This document shows, piece by piece, positions 8,752 to 17,205 of a stretch of 64,000 nt of DNA. The translations under genes were made by a program, and so were the position numbers. The stretch covers positions 1,674,001-1,738,000 of the forward strand of contig CANKZR010000001.1 of NCBI GenBank assembly GCA_947488625.1, given 5' to 3'. Origin of the DNA: an uncultured Sphingomonadaceae bacterium (GTDB lineage Bacteria; Pseudomonadota; Alphaproteobacteria; Sphingomonadales; Sphingomonadaceae). A model generated the notes under the pieces. The model searched no databases and was not told the origin of the DNA. It saw only the letters and a list, made by a program, of their open reading frames with translations. Position 1 is the stretch's first letter, and every line of letters starts with the position of its first letter.

Positions 8752-9449
8752 TGGCGAAGAAGCGGAAACGTCATGCGATTTCCACGCGTATCTGGCATTG
8801 GGTCAATGCGCTGGCGCTGATCATCCTGTTCATGAGCGGTCTCAATATCTCCAACGCGCATCGCCGCCTTTATTGGGGCGATGGCGGGTTTCTGCCCGAA
8901 CAGGCCTGGCTCGAAGTGCCACGCTTTCCCGGATGGGCCACCATTCCCGACTACTACAGCCTGGCGGCGGCACGAGACTGGCACGTTCTGTTCAGCTTGG
9001 TGCTGGGTTTCTCGCTCTTGGCCTTCATGATCTCTGCATTCTTCAACGGCCACATGAAGCGCGATATCTTCGCAAGTCGCCGGGAATGGAAACCGTCGAA
9101 CATCTGGCGCGACGTCCGAGAGCACCTTAAGTTCAACTTCGATCATGGCGCCGGAAAGTACAATATCCTGCAGAAGATCTCCTACGCAGGCGTGATCCTG
9201 ATCCTGATACCTCTGATGATCTTTACCGGCATGGTGATGAGCCCGGGCATGGAAGCGGCCTGGCCATGGATGACGGAGATGTTCGGCGGACGACAGAGCG
9301 CGCGGTCATTGCATTTTATCGCGGCCTGGCTGCTGTTCGCCTTCTTCGTGGTGCATATCCTGCTGGTGCTGGCCGCCGGACCGATTGGGCAGATCCGCGA
9401 TATGATCACCGGCGGCAAAATCGAAGGAGACGACGATGCAACGGCGTAA
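8751..9449 (+). CDS. Cytochrome b561/b6-type membrane protein, electron partner of molybdoenzyme
   Basis: 232 residues with four hydrophobic helices (about 18-38, 80-100, 140-162 and 183-208). Candidate haem ligands are H19 (RIWHWVNALAL), H79 (RDWHVLFSLVLG) and histidines near the last helix (SLHFIAAWLLFAFFVVHILLV). This is the pattern of the bacterial cytochrome b561 / hydrogenase-type cytochrome b family. It overlaps both neighbours (1 base with the SDR, 14 bases with the molybdoenzyme). That arrangement implies it passes electrons between quinone and the Tat-exported molybdopterin protein. Confidence 0.82.
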   Translation: MAKKRKRHAISTRIWHWVNALALIILFMSGLNISNAHRRLYWGDGGFLPEQAWLEVPRFPGWATIPDYYSLAAARDWHVLFSLVLGFSLLAFMISAFFNGHMKRDIFASRREWKPSNIWRDVREHLKFNFDHGAGKYNILQKISYAGVILILIPLMIFTGMVMSPGMEAAWPWMTEMFGGRQSARSLHFIAAWLLFAFFVVHILLVLAAGPIGQIRDMITGGKIEGDDDATA

Positions 9450-10176
9450 TTTCCTGGTTGCGGCGGGTGCTGCATTTGTGGCCGGATGCAGCGAAATCGG
9501 CAAGACGAACTGGTTCGGCAAACTGGTGGACGGTGCCGAAGGCTGGCACCGCGGATTACATCGCGCGCTGGGTGTCGGTCGTATTCCTATGGCGCCGGAA
9601 TACAGCCGCGCCGATCTCTCACCGTATTTTCGCGGTAACGGCAGCCTGACGGTAGATACGGATGCCTATCGCGCGGCCGAGGCGGAAGGGTTTGCAAACT
9701 GGCGACTGGCCGTGGGCGGGCTGGTGGACAATCCGGGCGAACTCACGATGGACGATCTTCGCGCCCTGCCCCAGCGCACGCAAATCACGCGGCACGACTG
9801 CGTGGAGGGCTGGAGCGCCATCGGCGAATGGACCGGCCCGCAACTCTCGCGAATACTGGAGACAGCAGGGGTGCAGCCCGAAGCAAATTTCATCATCTTT
9901 CGTTGCGCCGACAATCTGAACGGAGCGGACTATTATGAAAGCTGCGACATGGACGATGCGATCCACCCGCAAACCATCATCGCACACCAGTTGAACGGCG
10001 AGGCCCTGCCCGTTCGCAACGGTGCCCCGCTGCGCCTGCGGATAGAGCGGCAGTTGGGCTACAAACACGCCAAGTACCTGACCGGAATCGAAGCGGTTGC
10101 AAGTCTGGATGGTTATGGGCAGGGCAACGGCGGCTATTGGGAAGACCGGGGCTATCAGTGGTATGCTGGGATCTGA
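9436..10176 (+). CDS. Molybdopterin-dependent oxidoreductase, sulfite-oxidase / YedY fold, Tat-exported
   Basis: 246 residues. The N-terminus MQRRNFLVAAGAAFVAGC carries twin arginines and, after the hydrophobic stretch, a cysteine, so it is Tat-exported and may be lipid-anchored. The sulfite-oxidase-type core has the Mo-binding cysteine C122 in TRHDCVEGWSAIGEWTG and the motif ADNLNGADYYESCDMDDAIHP. It is shorter than MsrP (about 330 residues) and lacks a dimerisation domain. The substrate cannot be read from the sequence. The paired cytochrome b recalls MsrPQ (protein-methionine-sulfoxide reductase), but MsrQ is a different family. Confidence 0.85.
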   Translation: MQRRNFLVAAGAAFVAGCSEIGKTNWFGKLVDGAEGWHRGLHRALGVGRIPMAPEYSRADLSPYFRGNGSLTVDTDAYRAAEAEGFANWRLAVGGLVDNPGELTMDDLRALPQRTQITRHDCVEGWSAIGEWTGPQLSRILETAGVQPEANFIIFRCADNLNGADYYESCDMDDAIHPQTIIAHQLNGEALPVRNGAPLRLRIERQLGYKHAKYLTGIEAVASLDGYGQGNGGYWEDRGYQWYAGI

Positions 10177-10620
10177 TCAACCTTCTGGCGGATAAACCCT
10201 GTTCATCGCCTCCCAGTTGACCTTCACCAGTTCCTCCAGAACGTCCAGATCGATGTCGGCCAGCTTGTTGATGTAGAGGCAGCTCTTGCCCCGAGAATGC
10301 TTGCCGAGACGTGCAAGCAATTCCTCGTTCCTTCTGGCGGTAATGTCCTCGCAATATCCGCCCATGAGATAGATCGAATGCTTTGCCTTTCGCGGGGAGA
10401 AGCCTGTCCGCAGAAAATCGCCTTCACGTCCGCTTTCGTATTCGTAGTGATAGCTGCCATAGCCGATCATGCTCGGCCCCCACATTGCCGGTTTTTGTCC
10501 CGTCACCTTGCGGAACAAAGCGTCCAGCACGTGCGCTTCCTCGCGCTTTCGGGCGTGATCCACACTATCGATGAAGGCCTCTACGCTCGCTTCGGTCGGC
10601 TGGGTCTTGTTCTCGCTCAT
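10177..10620 (-). CDS. DUF1801-domain protein
   Basis: 147 residues, start MSENKTQPTEASVEAF. The core VDHARKREEAHVLDALFRKVTGQKP...MIGYGSYHYEYESGREGDF, plus GFSPRKAKHSIYLMGG and LGKHSRGKSCLYINKLADID, is typical of DUF1801, a small domain of unknown biochemical role related to the YdhG/frataxin-like fold. It is convergent with the molybdoenzyme gene, with no bases between the two stops. The long reading frame continuing upstream of 10620 is antisense noise over the CFA genes. Confidence 0.85.
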   Translation of the reverse strand: MSENKTQPTEASVEAFIDSVDHARKREEAHVLDALFRKVTGQKPAMWGPSMIGYGSYHYEYESGREGDFLRTGFSPRKAKHSIYLMGGYCEDITARRNEELLARLGKHSRGKSCLYINKLADIDLDVLEELVKVNWEAMNRVYPPEG

Positions 10621-10710
10621 GGGGAGCGATGCTAGCGCAGAATTGACAGGGCGCCAAACGGCTCGCAAACCTGCGCGAAACTCAAACGCAATGCGGGGAA
10701 CTTCACGCCT

Positions 10711-12024
10711 ATGTGGCTGCTCGACAAGATGCTGACGAAACTGATCCGTGCTGGCAAGCTGGTAATCACCGATTACGACGGCAAGGTTTACGAATACGGC
10801 CCCGGTGGGGACGTTAACGGCGAATACGGCGAACCGATCCGGGTGCGTCTCACCAACAAGAAGGCCTCCAGCCACATCGCCCGCTACCCCCAGGTCGGGG
10901 CAGGTGAAGCCTACATGTGGGGCTGGCTCGTCGTGGAGGAACCCCACGATATCAGGGACATGGTGCTTTATGTTACCAGCCAGGCCAAGGTGCACGGCGA
11001 CAAGGCGCTGCAACCGCAAGGTCCGCTCAAGCGCCTGGCGCAGAAGACCGCGGCGAAGATCGACAGCGTCAACCTCAAGAGCAAAGCGCGCAAGAACGCC
11101 GAGCATACCTACAACCTGACACGGCAGCTGTACGAACTCTTCCTCGACGAAGACCGGCAGTACACCATGGGCTATTACCGCGACCCGTCCAACAGCCTTG
11201 AAAAGGCGCAGCTGGACAAGAAAGCGCACATTGCCGCCAAGATGTACATGCAGCAGGCGCGCGAGATGGATCGCCCCTTGCGCGTGCTGGATATCGGCTG
11301 TGGCTGGGGCGGGCTCGCGCTCTATCTCAACAAGCACTACGGCGCCGAAGTACTGGGCGTGGCGCTTGCACCGGATCAGATCGCCTTCTGCAAGGAGCGC
11401 GCGAAGGAGGCGGGCGTTTCCGACAAGGTACGCTTTGCACTGATGGATTATCGCGACGTGGAAGGCACCTTCGACCGGATCAGTTCCGTCGGCTTGCTGG
11501 AGCATGTCGGTACGCCGCACTATCCGCAGTTCATGAAAAAGACGCACGAGTTGCTGGCACCCAAGGGCGTCATGTTCAGCCACTGTTGCGGCCGCGCGGG
11601 CCCTCCGGGCTTCACCGATGCCTGGACGCGCAAATACATTTTTCCCGGAGGCTACATTCCCGCCCTTTCCGAACTGGTCACGGAAAGCGAGAAAGCCGGC
11701 TGGCAGGTGATGGACGTGGAAGCCATGCGCTTCCACTACAGCCACACGCTGGAGGAATGGTACAACCGCACCACCATGCACGAGCGGGAACTGGTGGAAC
11801 TGTACGACGAGGAATTTTTCCGCATGTGGCAATTCTACCTTGCGGGCGCGGAGCAGAGTTTCCGCCACGGTACGCTGGTGAACTGGCAGATGATCTACGT
11901 GAAGGATCGCGAGGCTATCCCGATGACAGGCGATTTCGTGTACGAGGAAAGCGAACGCCTGCGGGGGCTGGAGGAACCGCCCCAATGGCATCTCGATCCG
12001 GCGCTGGAACAGGCGGCGGAGTAG
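10711..12024 (+). CDS. Cyclopropane-fatty-acid-synthase-like methyltransferase, divergent active site
   Basis: 437 residues with the CFA-synthase layout: an N-terminal lipid-binding domain (about 1-140) and a SAM domain with VLDIGCGWGGLALYL near residue 190. Two positions that in E. coli Cfa bind the catalytic bicarbonate differ. The Cys of the YSCxYW motif is M153 (YTMGYY). The HTIG motif reads H291-C-C293-G, so the Ile is Cys. The EHVG glutamate and the HYSHTLEEW tyrosine are kept. It may therefore methylate a lipid by a modified reaction, or depend on C292/C293. It is followed after 15 bases by a canonical paralogue. Confidence 0.82.
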   Translation: MWLLDKMLTKLIRAGKLVITDYDGKVYEYGPGGDVNGEYGEPIRVRLTNKKASSHIARYPQVGAGEAYMWGWLVVEEPHDIRDMVLYVTSQAKVHGDKALQPQGPLKRLAQKTAAKIDSVNLKSKARKNAEHTYNLTRQLYELFLDEDRQYTMGYYRDPSNSLEKAQLDKKAHIAAKMYMQQAREMDRPLRVLDIGCGWGGLALYLNKHYGAEVLGVALAPDQIAFCKERAKEAGVSDKVRFALMDYRDVEGTFDRISSVGLLEHVGTPHYPQFMKKTHELLAPKGVMFSHCCGRAGPPGFTDAWTRKYIFPGGYIPALSELVTESEKAGWQVMDVEAMRFHYSHTLEEWYNRTTMHERELVELYDEEFFRMWQFYLAGAEQSFRHGTLVNWQMIYVKDREAIPMTGDFVYEESERLRGLEEPPQWHLDPALEQAAE

Positions 12025-12039
12025 ACCGGCGGAGGCCCC

Positions 12040-13287
12040 ATGAGCACCACCCTGATCGACCGGCTGATCGGCAAGGCAATCGAGCACGGGACTCTGAAGC
12101 TTACGCATCATGATGGCAGCAGCGCCACCTATGGCCAGCCGCATCCGGATTACCCCGATGTTGCGATCCGGCTGGCCGACAGTAAAGTGATCCGTGATAT
12201 CGCGCTCGACACCAAACTGGGCGTCGGTGAGGCTTTCATGGATGGCCGTATCATCATGGAACGCGGCGGGATCATGGAACTGATAGAACTGGTGCGTCGC
12301 AACCGGCCGTGGGAAGCGAAGGGCAGTTTCGGACAACTGGCGCCGCACCGACGCGCACTGAAGCGCCTCGCCTTCATCAAAGACAGCTTCAACAACCCCT
12401 TCAAATCGAAGGACAATGTCGCGCATCATTACGATATCGGCAACGATCTTTACAAGCTGATGCTGGACGAGGAACACATGCAGTATTCGTGCGGTTACTG
12501 GCCGCGCGATGGCATGAGCCTGGGCGAGGCGCAGGAGGCGAAACTGGCGCATATCGCCGCCAAGCTGATGCTGGAGCCGGGCGACCACGTGCTGGATATC
12601 GGATGTGGCTGGGGCGGCATGGCGATCTTCCTCGCCAGCCGCGCCGATGTGCGGGTAACAGGCATTACTCTTAGCGAGGAACAGCTCGCCCTCGCCCGCG
12701 AACGGGCCAAGGCTGCCGGTGTTGCGGACAAGGTTACCTTCGAACTCGTGGACTACCGCGATCTTGCCGCGCGCGGGGAGACCTTCGATCGCATCGTATC
12801 GGTCGGCATGTTCGAGCATGTCGGCGTGCCGCAATACGAGACCTTCTTTCGCGATTGCGCGCGAATGCTCTCGGGCGACGGAGTCATGCTGCTGCACACC
12901 ATTGGCCGGTTCGGCAGCCCGGTGGCGGCAGAGGCATTCACGCGCAAATACATTTTCCCCGGCGGCTATATCCCGGCGCTCAGCCAGATGATGGAGCCTA
13001 GCCAGAAGGTGCGACTGATGGCGACGGACGTGGAGGTGCTGCGGGTCCACTACGCAAAGACGCTGCGCGAATGGTATGCGCGGTGCATGGAGCATCGCGA
13101 AACCATCATCGCGATGTTCGACGAACGCTTCTTCCGCATGTGGACATTCTACCTCGCGGGCGCTGTTTCCACTTTCGAATGGGGCGGGCTTTGCAATTTC
13201 CAGGTGCAATACAGCCGCAACCGCTATGCCCTGCCGTTGACGCGCGACTATATCGAAGAGGCTGAGCGCAAGCTCCTGTCCCGATAG
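12040..13287 (+). CDS. cfa: Cyclopropane-fatty-acyl-phospholipid synthase
   Basis: 415 residues. Bicarbonate ligands of the family are present: C151 in YSCGYW, the EHVG glutamate and H286-T-I288 in LHTIGRFG. The SAM site is VLDIGCGWGGMAIFL. The enzyme adds a methylene from SAM across the cis double bond of membrane phospholipid acyl chains, usually in stationary phase or under acid stress. It sits second in a four-gene run with a divergent paralogue, a MATE exporter and a secreted LRAT-like protein, all within 15 bases of each other. Confidence 0.93.
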   Translation: MSTTLIDRLIGKAIEHGTLKLTHHDGSSATYGQPHPDYPDVAIRLADSKVIRDIALDTKLGVGEAFMDGRIIMERGGIMELIELVRRNRPWEAKGSFGQLAPHRRALKRLAFIKDSFNNPFKSKDNVAHHYDIGNDLYKLMLDEEHMQYSCGYWPRDGMSLGEAQEAKLAHIAAKLMLEPGDHVLDIGCGWGGMAIFLASRADVRVTGITLSEEQLALARERAKAAGVADKVTFELVDYRDLAARGETFDRIVSVGMFEHVGVPQYETFFRDCARMLSGDGVMLLHTIGRFGSPVAAEAFTRKYIFPGGYIPALSQMMEPSQKVRLMATDVEVLRVHYAKTLREWYARCMEHRETIIAMFDERFFRMWTFYLAGAVSTFEWGGLCNFQVQYSRNRYALPLTRDYIEEAERKLLSR

Positions 13288-13289
13288 TC

Positions 13290-14636
13290 TTGCCCGCCCC
13301 TGTACCCCTCACGCGCCGCGCGATATTCGCGCAGGCCTGGCCCATCATGCTGGGGCAGGCATCCGTGCCGCTGGTGGGCATCGTCGATACAGCAGTGATC
13401 GGGCGCACGGGTGATGCCGTGGCGCTGGCCGGCGTGGCACTGGGTGCGACGATCATCACGCTGGTGTTCTGGACCTTCGGCTTCCTGCGCATGGGAATGA
13501 CGGGCCTGACCGCACAGGCCCAGGGTTCCGGAGACAAGCCCGAAGTAGAGGCGCTGCTGCTGCGCGCGCTCGCCATCGGCATCGGGCTTGGTTTCATCGT
13601 TCTGGCCATCAGCTGGCCGTTGAGCGAAGCAGCGCTGGCCATGATGAGCGGGACCGCTGCGGTCGACGGCGAGGCGAGTGGTTACATGCAGGGCCGCTTC
13701 ATGGGCGCGCCTGCGGCCTTATCGGTCTACGCCATCAATGGCTGGTTGCTGGGCCTTGGCCGCACGCGTGAGGCGCTGGCACTCCAGATCGTGATGAACC
13801 TCGCCAATATCGCCCTCGATATCTGGTTCGTCTGGGGCATGGGCTTCGGTGCCTATGGGGTCGGTCTTGGCACTGCTTGCGCGGAAGGCATCGCACTGGT
13901 GCTCGGCTTGTTTATCGTAGGGCGCGTGGCTGGGGCCAATGTACTGGCCATCATCGCCCGCTCGCCCCGCTCCCTGCTCACAAACCGTGCGCGTCTTGCT
14001 AAGCTGTTTGCCGTCAACCGCGACATCATGATCCGCACCATTGCCTTGCTGATCCTCTTCACTTGGTTCGCCAACGCCGGGGCGCGGTTGGGCGCAGAGA
14101 CTCTGGCCGCCAACCACGTGCTGCTGCAGTTCGTCAGTTTCGCCGCCTTTATTCTCGATGCCTTCGCCTTCACGGCGGAGGAGCGCGTTGGCAGCGCATT
14201 TGGCCAGGGTGACAAGCCGCGCTTCATGCGCGCCGTCCGTTTGACGGGAGAGTTTTCACTGATCAGTGGGGCGGGGTTAGCACTATCGTTCCTGTTGCTC
14301 GGGGGGCCGTTGATCGACTTCCTCACTACCGATGCAGGAGTACGTGAAACCGCGCGCGCTTATCTTCCGTTCGCGGCCCTGGTTCCGTTGGTCGGCATGC
14401 CAAGTTGGCTGCTGGACGGCGTATTCATCGGGACCACGCGCGGCAAGGCGTTGCGCAATGCAGGGGTGCTGGCAACCGTTCTCTATATAGCGCTCGACCT
14501 CGCGTTGCGTCCGTTTGACAACACCGGCGCATGGATCGCAATGACAGCCAGCTATCTCTTGCGTGCGGGCGGGTTGGCATTGTATTTGCCGCGACTGATC
14601 AAAGACGTGGGAGATGCCCCACCATCCGGAGTTTGA
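13290..14636 (+). CDS. MATE-family efflux transporter (DinF-like)
   Basis: 448 residues with about 12 hydrophobic segments. It opens IFAQAWPIMLGQASVPLVGIVDTAVIG, the usual start of MATE transporters of the DinF/NorM type. The start codon is taken as TTG at 13290, two bases after the preceding stop, since no ATG lies before the first helix. These proteins export cationic drugs or lipids using Na+ or H+ gradients. Position behind two lipid-modifying genes suggests an envelope or lipid-related substrate, but this is inference. Confidence 0.88.
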   Translation: MPAPVPLTRRAIFAQAWPIMLGQASVPLVGIVDTAVIGRTGDAVALAGVALGATIITLVFWTFGFLRMGMTGLTAQAQGSGDKPEVEALLLRALAIGIGLGFIVLAISWPLSEAALAMMSGTAAVDGEASGYMQGRFMGAPAALSVYAINGWLLGLGRTREALALQIVMNLANIALDIWFVWGMGFGAYGVGLGTACAEGIALVLGLFIVGRVAGANVLAIIARSPRSLLTNRARLAKLFAVNRDIMIRTIALLILFTWFANAGARLGAETLAANHVLLQFVSFAAFILDAFAFTAEERVGSAFGQGDKPRFMRAVRLTGEFSLISGAGLALSFLLLGGPLIDFLTTDAGVRETARAYLPFAALVPLVGMPSWLLDGVFIGTTRGKALRNAGVLATVLYIALDLALRPFDNTGAWIAMTASYLLRAGGLALYLPRLIKDVGDAPPSGV

Positions 14637-14645
14637 CCGACCGCC

Positions 14646-15191
14646 ATGATCCGCAAATTCTGTTCCCGTTTCCTTGCCGGCCTGCTGATGATTTGCGCGA
14701 TGCTTGCCGTTGCTGGCCCTGCTCGGGCGGATGTCGATGTGCACTTCCATTCGTTCAACGGCTCCGTGCTCTGGGGTCGTTATCCGCACACTTTCGTCGT
14801 GTTCGATGGAGAGCTGGAGGATGGCACCCGCGTCTCCGAAAATTACGGCTTTTCAGCCCGCAGCTCCGTCGAGGCCATCTCCTCGGGTCCGGCGGAACAC
14901 ATGATCCTTACCGAAACCGAACGCACGATTGCCGAAACCAATCGACATTTCACCGTCACCGTATCGGATCGCCAGTATCGCCGCTTGCTGGCGACTGTAC
15001 TTGCCTGGAGGGACTATCCTGGCAAGTACTACGACCTCGACGAGAACAACTGCATACATTTCGTCGCGGCGCTGGCCCGTGCAACGGGGCTGGAAGCGGA
15101 TGTACCCGAAGAGTACTTGCGCCGCCCCAAGGCCTGGCTGAACTACGTCACACGCCTCAACCCCCAGTTGGGTGCCAGAGAGATAGACTAG
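14646..15191 (+). CDS. Secreted protein with LRAT/NlpC-like permuted papain motif
   Basis: 181 residues with a signal peptide (cleavage near ARADVDV). H48 (YPHTFVVFDG) precedes C136 in DENNCIHFVAALARATG. The order His-then-Cys and the NC-x-HF signature are those of the circularly permuted papain-like group (LRAT, HRASLS, permuted NlpC/P60), where the motif is NCEHF. Such enzymes are thiol acyltransferases, phospholipases or amidases. It lies 9 bases after the MATE gene in a lipid operon, which makes a lipid or peptidoglycan thiol hydrolase plausible. The call rests on motif reading only. Confidence 0.55.
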   Translation: MIRKFCSRFLAGLLMICAMLAVAGPARADVDVHFHSFNGSVLWGRYPHTFVVFDGELEDGTRVSENYGFSARSSVEAISSGPAEHMILTETERTIAETNRHFTVTVSDRQYRRLLATVLAWRDYPGKYYDLDENNCIHFVAALARATGLEADVPEEYLRRPKAWLNYVTRLNPQLGAREID

Positions 15192-15254
15192 TTTGCGATA
15201 TACGTAGCGCGCTGCTAACCGCCGCCTCGCATTACTCCGTAACGGGAACCGTCC

Positions 15255-16475
15255 ATGTCTGAAATCAAACGCGTCGTCCTCGCCTATTCCGGCGGGCTGG
15301 ATACCAGTGTCATTGCAAAATGGCTGGAAACCGAGCGTGGGCTCGAAGTCGTCACCTTTACTGCCGATCTGGGCCAGGGTGAGGAAATCGAACCAGCGCG
15401 CGAGAAAGCGCGCGCCATGGGCATTCCCGACAAGCACATTTATATCGAGGACGTGCGCGAGGAATTCGTAAGCGATTACGTCTTCCCGATGATGCGCGCC
15501 AATGCCCGCTACGAAGGCGATTACCTTCTGGGAACTTCGATTGCCCGTCCGCTGATCTCCAAGCGGCTCGTCGAAATCGCCCACGAAACCGGCGCAGATG
15601 CCATCGCGCACGGCGCAACCGGCAAAGGCAACGACCAGGTGCGGTTCGAGCTTTCGGCCTATGCGCTCGATCCCGATATCAAGGTAATCGCCCCTTGGCG
15701 CGAGTGGGATCTTACGAGCCGCACCGCATTGATCGCCTGGGCCGAAGAGCATCAGATCGCCGTGCCCAAGGACAAGCGAGGCGAAGCGCCCTTCTCCACC
15801 GACGCGAACCTCCTGCACACCTCGTCCGAAGGCAAGGTGCTGGAAGATCCGTGGGAGGAAACCCCCGATTACGTTTTCTCCCGCACGGTCTCTCCACTGC
15901 AGGCACCTGACGAGCCTGAATATGTCGAGATCGGCTTCGAAAAGGGCGACGGCGTTTCGCTGAATGGCGAGACGATGAGCCCGGCCACTCTGCTCACCGC
16001 CTTGAACGAACTGGGCCGCAAGCACGGTATCGGGCGTCTCGATCTGGTCGAGAACCGCTTTGTCGGCATGAAATCGCGCGGCATGTACGAGACGCCGGGC
16101 GGCACGATCTACGCCGTTGCGCATCGCGGTATCGAGCAGGTGACGTTGGATCGCGGGGCTGCCCACCTGAAGGACGAGCTTATGCCGCGCTATGCGGAGC
16201 TGATCTACAACGGCTTCTGGTTCAGCCCGGAACGCGAGATGCTGCAGGCCGCAATCGATCTCAGCCAGGAGAAGGTGAACGGAACCGTGCGCCTGATGCT
16301 CTACAAGGGCGGCGCTCACCTGGTGGGCCGCAAGTCCCCCAATTCGCTCTATTCCGAAGCGCATGTAACGTTCGAGGACGATGCAGGCGCCTATGACCAG
16401 CAGGACGCTGAAGGCTTCATCAAGCTGAACGCCCTGCGATTGCGCCTTCTGGCGGCGCGCGATCGCAGGCGATAG
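15255..16475 (+). CDS. argG: Argininosuccinate synthase
   Basis: 406 residues, the full family length. The ATP-pyrophosphatase loop [10 protein letters not shown] is at residues 10-19. The family segments [42 protein letters not shown] and [19 protein letters not shown] are all present. It condenses citrulline and aspartate to argininosuccinate in arginine biosynthesis. The gene stands alone; the start ATG at 15255 follows a short A+T-poor leader. Confidence 0.97.
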   Translation: MSEIKRVVLAYSGGLDTSVIAKWLETERGLEVVTFTADLGQGEEIEPAREKARAMGIPDKHIYIEDVREEFVSDYVFPMMRANARYEGDYLLGTSIARPLISKRLVEIAHETGADAIAHGATGKGNDQVRFELSAYALDPDIKVIAPWREWDLTSRTALIAWAEEHQIAVPKDKRGEAPFSTDANLLHTSSEGKVLEDPWEETPDYVFSRTVSPLQAPDEPEYVEIGFEKGDGVSLNGETMSPATLLTALNELGRKHGIGRLDLVENRFVGMKSRGMYETPGGTIYAVAHRGIEQVTLDRGAAHLKDELMPRYAELIYNGFWFSPEREMLQAAIDLSQEKVNGTVRLMLYKGGAHLVGRKSPNSLYSEAHVTFEDDAGAYDQQDAEGFIKLNALRLRLLAARDRRR

Positions 16476-16502
16476 TTTCAGTCGAAACGCCGAGCCGTTG
16501 AC

Positions 16503-16545
16503 TTGTCCACCCTTGTCCACCGGCAATTCTTTGCAAAGTGGATAA
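16503..16545. promoter_or_regulatory. Cluster of three DnaA-box-like sequences
   Basis: TTGTCCACC occurs at 16503 and again at 16513 on the plus strand, and TTATCCACT (complement of 16537-16545) on the minus strand. The DnaA box consensus is TTATCCACA, with G allowed at position 3. Three near-matches in 43 bases, two in direct repeat and one inverted, sit 28 bases after argG and upstream of the putative RNA. The rest of 16476-16694 shows no gene. Chance occurrence cannot be excluded, and nothing else looks like an origin. Confidence 0.3.
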
Positions 16546-16694
16546 GTCGACGTCCCCGCTCTTGCCCGACTCGGCCCTGTGGGCGCACCTTGCTTGTATC
16601 GAGAGTGAAGAAGGACCAGCTTCCTGCATCGCCCGACGAGGCAGGAAAACGGAAACCGAAGCGCACTCGACGCGATGAGAGCACGATCGCGGCG

Positions 16695-17065
16695 TAGGAA
16701 AGAGACATCGCTACCTTCGGGTAACGACGTGTCGGACTGTTGAAACCGCATCGACTGTCATCGGTTGGCCGGAACCCTTGGACCGGTATCGATGGTGACA
16801 CGCGCAGCTTGCTGCACGCGGCACCGCTCGAGATGCCAACCAGGGCGAAGGCTGCGGACAGGCCGCCAGACCTCGCAAGGACCGGTCCTCTGGATCCCCT
16901 TGCAAGACCGGGCACCTATCCGGCACCGGCGCGAGCGCCGGGCGACATATCCCTGGCTGAACCTTCGGGTTCGCGAGGGAGACACGCAAGGCGTAAAGTA
17001 TCACCCTCAGGGGTGGTCCACACGTCGGTGAGAGTGGGGTCGGTAGCGATACCGACCCCATTTTT
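16695..17065 (+). ncRNA. Putative structured non-coding RNA, family unknown
   Basis: No protein-like frame is present, but the plus strand holds a series of stable hairpins. These include TACC-TTCG-GGTA at 16712-16723 (extending to about 16704-16733), CCGGCG-cgag-CGCCGG at 16926-16941, and TCCCT...GAACC-TTCG-GGTTC...AGGGA at 16950-16980. CACCC-tcag-GGGTG lies at 17002-17015, followed by a perfect terminator at 17035-17065. Two C(UUCG)G tetraloops point to the plus strand as the RNA. I looked for the conserved RNase P, SRP and tmRNA signatures and did not find them. The 5' end is a guess; it could reach back to about 16500. It might be 6S RNA or a new RNA. Confidence 0.5.
17035..17065 (+). terminator. 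Strong Rho-independent terminator
   Basis: A perfect 11-base stem, TGGGGTCGGTA (17035-17045) with TACCGACCCCA (17050-17060), has a GCGA tetraloop and is followed by TTTTT. No coding gene ends within 550 bases upstream on this strand, so it most likely ends the putative RNA. Confidence 0.9.
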
Positions 17066-17205
17066 CGTTAACCATCGCGCGTTCCCGCCCGCCCGAACGG
17101 TTCGTCGCATTTTCGCCTCATTTCGCGACGGACCGCCCCGGTGAAGCGTTTTCAGGCCCGTGCCGGACTCGCTCTTGTAACTTCCATCGACTAACCCCGC
17201 TCTCT

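Noticed and set aside
10177-13209. Continuous open frame of about 1,000 codons on the minus strand
   Set aside because: It reads antisense through both CFA synthase genes with no domain resemblance. Only its last part (10177-10620) is a real gene (DUF1801). High G+C makes long antisense frames common.
16503-16545. Replication origin
   Set aside because: DnaA-like boxes occur but there is no A+T-rich unwinding element and no dnaA, hemE, parA or gidA neighbour.
14853-16751. 630-codon antisense frame over argG
   Set aside because: No recognisable protein motifs and complete overlap with argG.
16478-16915. Minus-strand frame in the argG-rlpA gap
   Set aside because: The frame is through hairpin-rich DNA with no signal, motif or ribosome-binding site. 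The plus strand looks like an RNA gene.
16695-17065. RNase P RNA, SRP RNA or tmRNA as the identity of the putative RNA
   Set aside because: I searched for the GAGGAAAGTCC-type RNase P core, the GGAAG-AGCAG SRP loop and a tmRNA tag frame and did not find them, so no family name is given.
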